Shown here in pieces: positions 59,381 through 64,000 of a stretch of 64,000 bases of DNA (its first letter is position 1; each line of letters opens with the position of its first letter). The position numbers and the translations under genes were made by a program. Source of the DNA: Asticcacaulis sp. AC460 (GTDB lineage: Bacteria; Pseudomonadota; Alphaproteobacteria; Caulobacterales; Caulobacteraceae); NCBI RefSeq assembly GCF_000495795.1, contig NZ_AWGD01000028.1, positions 21,676 to 85,675 of the forward strand. Direction: 5' to 3'. The notes under the pieces are model-generated. The model saw only the letters and a list, made by a program, of their open reading frames with translations. It did no database searches and was not told the origin of the DNA.

Positions 59381-62314
59381 TTATGCGCGCACGATCTTCT
59401 CGAACGCCTGGCGGGCCCGCTTGCGCAAGTCCCTCAGCTTCTTTTCCAGCGTGTCGAGACGGCGGGTGTGGACGGCGCGCGCCAGCTTGCGCTGGAAGGC
59501 TTCGGGCTCGTTGTGCGGGTCATCGGTTTCGGTCAGCGACACGCGCATCACCTGAGCCAGGGATTGCTGTACCCGCCAGGCCGACGCCAGGGCCTCGACC
59601 TCTTCGGCCGGCGCCAGGCCGGCGCGCTGCATGGCCGACAAGGCCTGGAGCGTGCCGACGCGCAGGGGACCGCCTTCAGAGGCATGGATCAGTTGCAGGT
59701 ATTGGGCGGCAAATTCGCAGTCGACCTGACCACCGACACACAGCTTGAAATCCCAGAAACCCTTGCCGGGGCGTTCGCGCTCCATCAGGGCGCGCATGTT
59801 CAGCACGTCCAGCGCCGTCTCGCCCTTCGGCCGTTGACGCCGCAGGATGGTCTCGATCTTCAGCCGCGCCAGGTCGGCAAAGTCGGCCGAAGACGACCAC
59901 ACCACGCGCCCCCGGGTCAGGGCCTGGAATTCCCAGGTATCGGCGCCGCGGGTATAATAGTTCTCGAACGCTGCCAGCGACACGGCCACCGGTCCCTTGG
60001 CGCCGGTCGGGCGCAGCTTCATGTCGATTTCGTACAGCGAGCCCTCGTGAGTCGGCGCCGACAGGGCCGAAATCAGGCGCTGGGTGAAGCGGCCGAACCA
60101 GGTTTCCGCCGCCCAGCCCTTGACGCTGGAGACACCCGACGGGTCGTCGGGCAGGTAGACGGCCATCAGGTCCAGGTCGGAGGTCGCGGTCATCTCCTGG
60201 GAGCCGAGCTTGCCCAGGGCCAGAATGGCAACCTGGCCATCCAGCCGGCCGGCCTGGCGCTGGATATCCTCCAGGCATAACGGCGCCAGGTGGTTGACGC
60301 AGGCATCCGCCAGGCGCGCATAGGCACCGCCCGCGGCTTCGGTATCCAGCCGCCCGGACAGGATCTGCATGCCGATGCGGAACTGCTGTTCGCGGCCAAC
60401 CCGGCGCAGGGCGTTCATGACGGCTTCGAGATCGCCCGGCACGCGTTCAACTTCGCGGGTGACGATGGCGTCCAGTTCTTCACCCAGCGGATCGAAGAAG
60501 CCGGCATCCAGCATGGCGTCGAACGAGGTGGGGTGGCGCGCCAGCATCTGGGCCAGGCGCGGCGAGAAGCCCATGATCTCGACGATCGACTTGAACAGCT
60601 TCGGATTGGCCAGGAACAGCGATTGAATCTGCACCCCGGCATTCAGCGTCACGAAGAAGCGCGAAAACCGGGTAAAGGCGATCGACGGGGTGCCGGTTTC
60701 GTTCAGCGCCTCCAGCAGGCGCGGCACCAGGCGGGTAAACAGTTCGCGCCCGCGCTCCGACCGGGTCGCCGGGATGCGGCCATGGTGCCAGGACCGGATG
60801 GTCGCCGACACCTGTTCGGGCTGGTCGAACCCCATGCGTTTCAACGTCTTGAGCGTTTCGGGGTCGTCCTCGATACCGGTGAAGACCAGGGAACCGAAGC
60901 TGGACGACAGGGGCTCGGCCTCGCTGAACAGTTCGCCATAGTGGCCGTTGACCAGACGCAGGGTCCGCGACACGGCCAGATCGAAGCGCGACAGGTTCGA
61001 GAAACCGGACAGGGCGGCAATCGGAAGACGGCCCTCATCGGCTTCCGGCAGTTCGTGGGTCTGCTCGTCGTGGATCATCTGGACGCGATGTTCCCAGTCG
61101 CGCAGACGGCAATAGGCCTGTTTCAGCTCCTTGGCGACGGCCGGCACCAGATGGCCGGCCCGGCGCAGGGCGTCCAGGGCATCCAGGGTGCGGCGCGAGC
61201 GCAGGGACGGGTCGCGGCCGCCCAGGATCAGTTGCTGGGTCTGGGCGAAGAACTCGATCTCGCGGATACCGCCGGCGCCCAGCTTCAGATTGGCGCCGGC
61301 AGGGTCCAGGCGTTCGTCGACATGGTAGACGTGGATCTGGCGCTTGATCGATTGAACGTCGGCAATGGCGGGATAGTCGAGGCTGCGGCGCCAGATGAAC
61401 GGCGTCAGGTCGGTCATGAACTGACGCGCCTCGATCATGTCGCCGGCAATCGGCCGCGCCTTGATGAAGGCGGCGCGCTCCCAGTTCTGGCCGACCGATT
61501 CGTAGTAGTTGAGCGCAAACGGGACGCTGACCACGGTCGGCGTCGAGGACGGGTCCGGCCGCAGGCGCAGGTCGACGCGGAAGACATAGCCGTCACCGGT
61601 ACGTTCGCTGAGCATCGTCGACACGGCGCGCGCGACGCGGTCGGCAAAGGTCTGGGCTTCGACCTGGCCGGCGATGGGCAAGCGGTCCAGGTCGCAGAAG
61701 AAGGTGATGTCGATGTCGGACGAATAGTTGAGCTCGCCGGCGCCATGCTTACCCATGGCCAGGACGAAGAGGCCGGGCAGGATGCCACGTTCGCCGCGTT
61801 CGAAGGGCACGATGCGGCCCTTGTCGGTTTCATCGCGTACCACCAGGGCCAGGGCGGCGCAGGTGACAGCATCGGCAAAGCGCGTCAGGGCGGCGGTGAC
61901 GTGGTCCAGATTCCAGACATCGCCCAGGTCGGCCAGGGCGGTCAGGAGGTGGGTGTCGGCCTTGAGGTGGCGCAGGATCTTCTTGGCCGCCGGAATATCC
62001 AGCGTGTCCATGGTCAGGGCCTGCTGCTCGATGGCTTCGGTGGCCATCAGTATCGCCTTGAGGCGGGCTTCGGGCGCGGTGATCAGGGTTTCGCGCAGGC
62101 GTTGGGGGTCTCGGCGCATCAGGCCGGCGAGATAGGGCGACGCGGCCAATACGGGGCGCAGGGCGGGTTCTGCGGCCTTCAGGACGTCGATCCAGCCTTC
62201 GGCGCGGGCGACCTCTTCCAGCGTGTCCATGACGTAGGCGGCATTGGACTCGTTGAGCACGGGGCCGCAGGGGTGCAGCCGTTCGACCAGAGAAGAAAAC
62301 AACACATCCGCCAT
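59381..62314 (-). CDS. glnE: Bifunctional glutamine synthetase adenylyltransferase/deadenylylase
   Basis: 977 residues, full length. Two nucleotidyltransferase domains are present: the N-terminal one with LNYSSDIDITFFCDLD and the C-terminal one with LGSQEMTATSDLDLMAVY, each carrying the DxD metal ligands, separated by helical regulatory domains. It adenylylates and deadenylylates glutamine synthetase in response to PII. No other nitrogen-control gene is adjacent except the truncated GS-like gene 58 kb away. It is followed (leftward) by a repeat flush with its stop. Confidence 0.96.
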   Translation of the reverse strand: MADVLFSSLVERLHPCGPVLNESNAAYVMDTLEEVARAEGWIDVLKAAEPALRPVLAASPYLAGLMRRDPQRLRETLITAPEARLKAILMATEAIEQQALTMDTLDIPAAKKILRHLKADTHLLTALADLGDVWNLDHVTAALTRFADAVTCAALALVVRDETDKGRIVPFERGERGILPGLFVLAMGKHGAGELNYSSDIDITFFCDLDRLPIAGQVEAQTFADRVARAVSTMLSERTGDGYVFRVDLRLRPDPSSTPTVVSVPFALNYYESVGQNWERAAFIKARPIAGDMIEARQFMTDLTPFIWRRSLDYPAIADVQSIKRQIHVYHVDERLDPAGANLKLGAGGIREIEFFAQTQQLILGGRDPSLRSRRTLDALDALRRAGHLVPAVAKELKQAYCRLRDWEHRVQMIHDEQTHELPEADEGRLPIAALSGFSNLSRFDLAVSRTLRLVNGHYGELFSEAEPLSSSFGSLVFTGIEDDPETLKTLKRMGFDQPEQVSATIRSWHHGRIPATRSERGRELFTRLVPRLLEALNETGTPSIAFTRFSRFFVTLNAGVQIQSLFLANPKLFKSIVEIMGFSPRLAQMLARHPTSFDAMLDAGFFDPLGEELDAIVTREVERVPGDLEAVMNALRRVGREQQFRIGMQILSGRLDTEAAGGAYARLADACVNHLAPLCLEDIQRQAGRLDGQVAILALGKLGSQEMTATSDLDLMAVYLPDDPSGVSSVKGWAAETWFGRFTQRLISALSAPTHEGSLYEIDMKLRPTGAKGPVAVSLAAFENYYTRGADTWEFQALTRGRVVWSSSADFADLARLKIETILRRQRPKGETALDVLNMRALMERERPGKGFWDFKLCVGGQVDCEFAAQYLQLIHASEGGPLRVGTLQALSAMQRAGLAPAEEVEALASAWRVQQSLAQVMRVSLTETDDPHNEPEAFQRKLARAVHTRRLDTLEKKLRDLRKRARQAFEKIVRA

Positions 62315-62428
62315 GGTAGCCTGGTAACGCCTCTCCTGTTCCCCCCGGAATCGCTTACGCGGTCTTTGCTGAGTAATGCAAAAACGTTGTCAGCGAAACC
62401 GTTTCTTGTTTTTGAACCGGGAAAAGGC

Positions 62429-63934
62429 CTAAACGGCTGGCAGGACCAGGGCGGTGCGCAGGCCCGGCCCCTGAGTCTTGTACACGCCCGGGCCTTCGGC
62501 GATGTCCAGCCGGCCCTTGTGCGCAATCGCCACGGCTTCGACCATCGATAGCCCCAGACCCACGCCCGGCAGGGTGCGCGAGTTTTCCAGGCGCACAAAG
62601 CGTTCGGCGATGCGCGACCGATCCTTTTCCGGCACGCCCGGTCCGGTGTCGGTAATCGAGAACTCGACCTCGCGCTGGGAGGTCCGGCGCAGGCGGAAGG
62701 TGATCCCGCCTTCCGGCGTATATTTCACCGCATTGTCCAGCAGGTTGGCCAGGGCCTGGGCCAGGAAATCACGATTGCCCAGCGCCTTGACGTCGCGCTC
62801 GATCTCGAATTCGAACTCCAGCCCTTTGTCGGCGGCGACCAGTTCGTACAGCTCGGCCATGTCGTCGGCCAGGGCGGTGGCGTCGAACAGGACCTGCTCC
62901 GGCGCCCCGCCCGCCGCCTGGAGCCGCGAAATGGAGAACACGGTCTGGAAGGTACGCAGAAGCTGGTCGGTCTCGTCCAGCGCCTTGGCCAGGGCCTCAC
63001 GCGCCTGGGAAGGGTCCTTTTCGACGTCGATCAGCGACACTTCCAGCTTGGTGCGCAGGCGCGACAGCGGCGAGCGCAGGTCGTGGGCGATGGCGTCGCC
63101 GGCGTATTTGAGGTTGCCCATGGTCTTTTCCATCCGCGCCAGGGTCTGGTTGATGCGGATGCCCAGGGCGTCGAATTCATCGCCGGTGTCGCGTACGGGA
63201 ATGCGCGCCTTCAGATCGCCCTCCTGGACGCGTTCCAGCACGGTCGTGACGCGCTGCACCGAGCGCGAGACCTCCTGGTTGATCAGGGTGCCGGCGAACA
63301 GGCCCAGGATGATGACCAGAATACCGCCGCCGACCGCCGCCTTGACCTCCTGCTGGAAATTGTGATCGGCGAAGCTCATGTCCATGGCGACATAAACGAG
63401 GAAGTCGTCGCCCAGCTTGACGATCCGCCCCTGGTAGCGGCAGCATTTCTCGTCGCTGGGTGAACGGCTGAAGAAGTTGACCGACATCTCCTTCTGGCCG
63501 TTTTTCAACATCTTCAAACCGGCGGCGATCAGATAGTCCGGCAGGTCGCGGCCCTCCATCCGGGCGCGGCTGTTTTGCGCCAGAACCTGGCCGGAGCCGT
63601 CAAAGGCGCCTTTCGCGAAGACCCATTCGACGGCGTCATCGGTCAGGATTTCCGAGACCACGCCGGCCTGGCCTTCGGTGGACTGCAGTTCCTGTAAGAC
63701 CTTCATGCGGGCATCGATGGCGCTGTTGCCCCAGGCGCGCGATTCCGTCGAGGTGGCGAGGTAGATATAGCCGAACACCAGAACGGCGACGAAGACATAG
63801 ACGCTGAGGAAGACCAGGGTCAGGCGGAACGGAGTCTGGCGAAAGAAGTTGGGGTTGAAGATGTTCAGATTGAACAGGTCGACCCGCCCCAGGGCCGACA
63901 CACGCTGCCGAAGGCCGGAGATAGGGTCAGGCAT
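62429..63934 (-). CDS. HAMP-containing sensor histidine kinase
   Basis: 501 residues with two membrane segments (about 37-62 and 200-225), a ~140-residue periplasmic sensor, a HAMP domain (near 225-275), then HisKA with the phospho-acceptor His in AHDLRSPLSRLRT at about 290 and a HATPase ending in LPGVGLGLSMVEA. Typical of EnvZ/QseC-type kinases. It lies 114 nt upstream of glnE; the regulator partner is presumably just beyond the window at the right edge, which is usual for such genes. Confidence 0.9.
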   Translation of the reverse strand: MPDPISGLRQRVSALGRVDLFNLNIFNPNFFRQTPFRLTLVFLSVYVFVAVLVFGYIYLATSTESRAWGNSAIDARMKVLQELQSTEGQAGVVSEILTDDAVEWVFAKGAFDGSGQVLAQNSRARMEGRDLPDYLIAAGLKMLKNGQKEMSVNFFSRSPSDEKCCRYQGRIVKLGDDFLVYVAMDMSFADHNFQQEVKAAVGGGILVIILGLFAGTLINQEVSRSVQRVTTVLERVQEGDLKARIPVRDTGDEFDALGIRINQTLARMEKTMGNLKYAGDAIAHDLRSPLSRLRTKLEVSLIDVEKDPSQAREALAKALDETDQLLRTFQTVFSISRLQAAGGAPEQVLFDATALADDMAELYELVAADKGLEFEFEIERDVKALGNRDFLAQALANLLDNAVKYTPEGGITFRLRRTSQREVEFSITDTGPGVPEKDRSRIAERFVRLENSRTLPGVGLGLSMVEAVAIAHKGRLDIAEGPGVYKTQGPGLRTALVLPAV

Positions 63935-63976
63935 GGCGTGGCTCCACGGTAAAATCCATACCCGGCGGGGCTAACT

Positions 63977-64000
63977 TCTCCTCCCTACGAAGTGGGGAGG
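63977..64000. repeat. Start of another CCTCC/GGGGAGG repeat, cut by the window edge
   Basis: CTCCTCCCTACGAAGTGGGGAGG can fold and matches the family at 5834, 8630 and others. The rest is outside the window. Confidence 0.55.

Noticed and set aside
60290..62551. 753-codon plus-strand frame opposite glnE
   Set aside because: Antisense shadow; glnE carries both nucleotidyltransferase motifs in the other direction.

Overview
The window reads as a high-GC alphaproteobacterial chromosome, most likely Caulobacteraceae (an Asticcacaulis- or Caulobacter-like organism). This is an inference from several signs: a PleC-type sensor kinase beside pepN, a complete Entner-Doudoroff operon with its own LacI-family regulator, TonB-dependent uptake, many Tat-exported proteins, ECF sigma signalling, and GTG/TTG starts. 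No rRNA, tRNA, CRISPR array or complete prophage was seen.

Region 1 (1-9422) opens with the 3' part of a glutamine synthetase-like gene. A putative uptake and hydrolysis cluster follows: TonB receptor, Tat-exported DUF3237 protein, secreted CocE-type hydrolase, secreted serine hydrolase, a LuxR-type regulator, and a second DUF3237 gene. Two near-identical 18-bp palindromes at 7258 and 8765 tie part of it together as a probable LuxR regulon. Region 2 (9419-12820) is a leftward purine-salvage-like operon: exported MTA/SAH nucleosidase-like protein, NCS2 purine permease, Tat-exported FAD amine/amino-acid oxidase.

Region 3 (12946-27107) is a glucose-use regulon: a vSGLT-like Na+/sugar symporter, a secreted GH3 beta-glucosidase, and the leftward operon zwf-pgl-edd-glk-eda followed by lacI. 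Operators of the form TGACA-N4-TGTCA (one with a TATCA right arm) lie at the promoters of the GH3 gene, zwf and lacI. A fourth overlaps a rightward promoter that leads through several hairpins to a strong terminator, a good candidate for an unannotated small RNA of about 190 nt. Embedded in the region is a two-gene unit of a REC-only response regulator and a thioredoxin-reductase-like flavoprotein.

Region 4 (27206-36041) is accessory: a lipoprotein, a gene fragment, a 1541-residue protein with N-terminal RTX repeats and six tandem Hcp-like (type VI secretion tube) domains, nested miniature elements, a methyltransferase, a lipoprotein gene whose signal peptide looks frameshifted at a G tract, and a VapBC module. 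Region 5 (36048-45594) is core: ppc, pepN, a response regulator and a PleC-type kinase. Region 6 (45749-59091) holds a BlaI repressor with an M56 peptidase fused to an M23 domain, a second RTX protein, a secreted S33 hydrolase, two uncharacterised exported proteins, a NarL-type two-component system, and a three-gene sigma/anti-sigma/Spy-like sensor unit. Region 7 has glnE and a HAMP-type sensor kinase.

Two families of short intergenic repeats run through the window: CCTCCCC/GGGGAGG hairpin repeats and a 106-bp element with TTAGAGCGC ends. Several copies sit flush against stop codons, and one copy of the 106-bp element is split by a 159-bp element with inverted ends and an apparent 3-bp target duplication.
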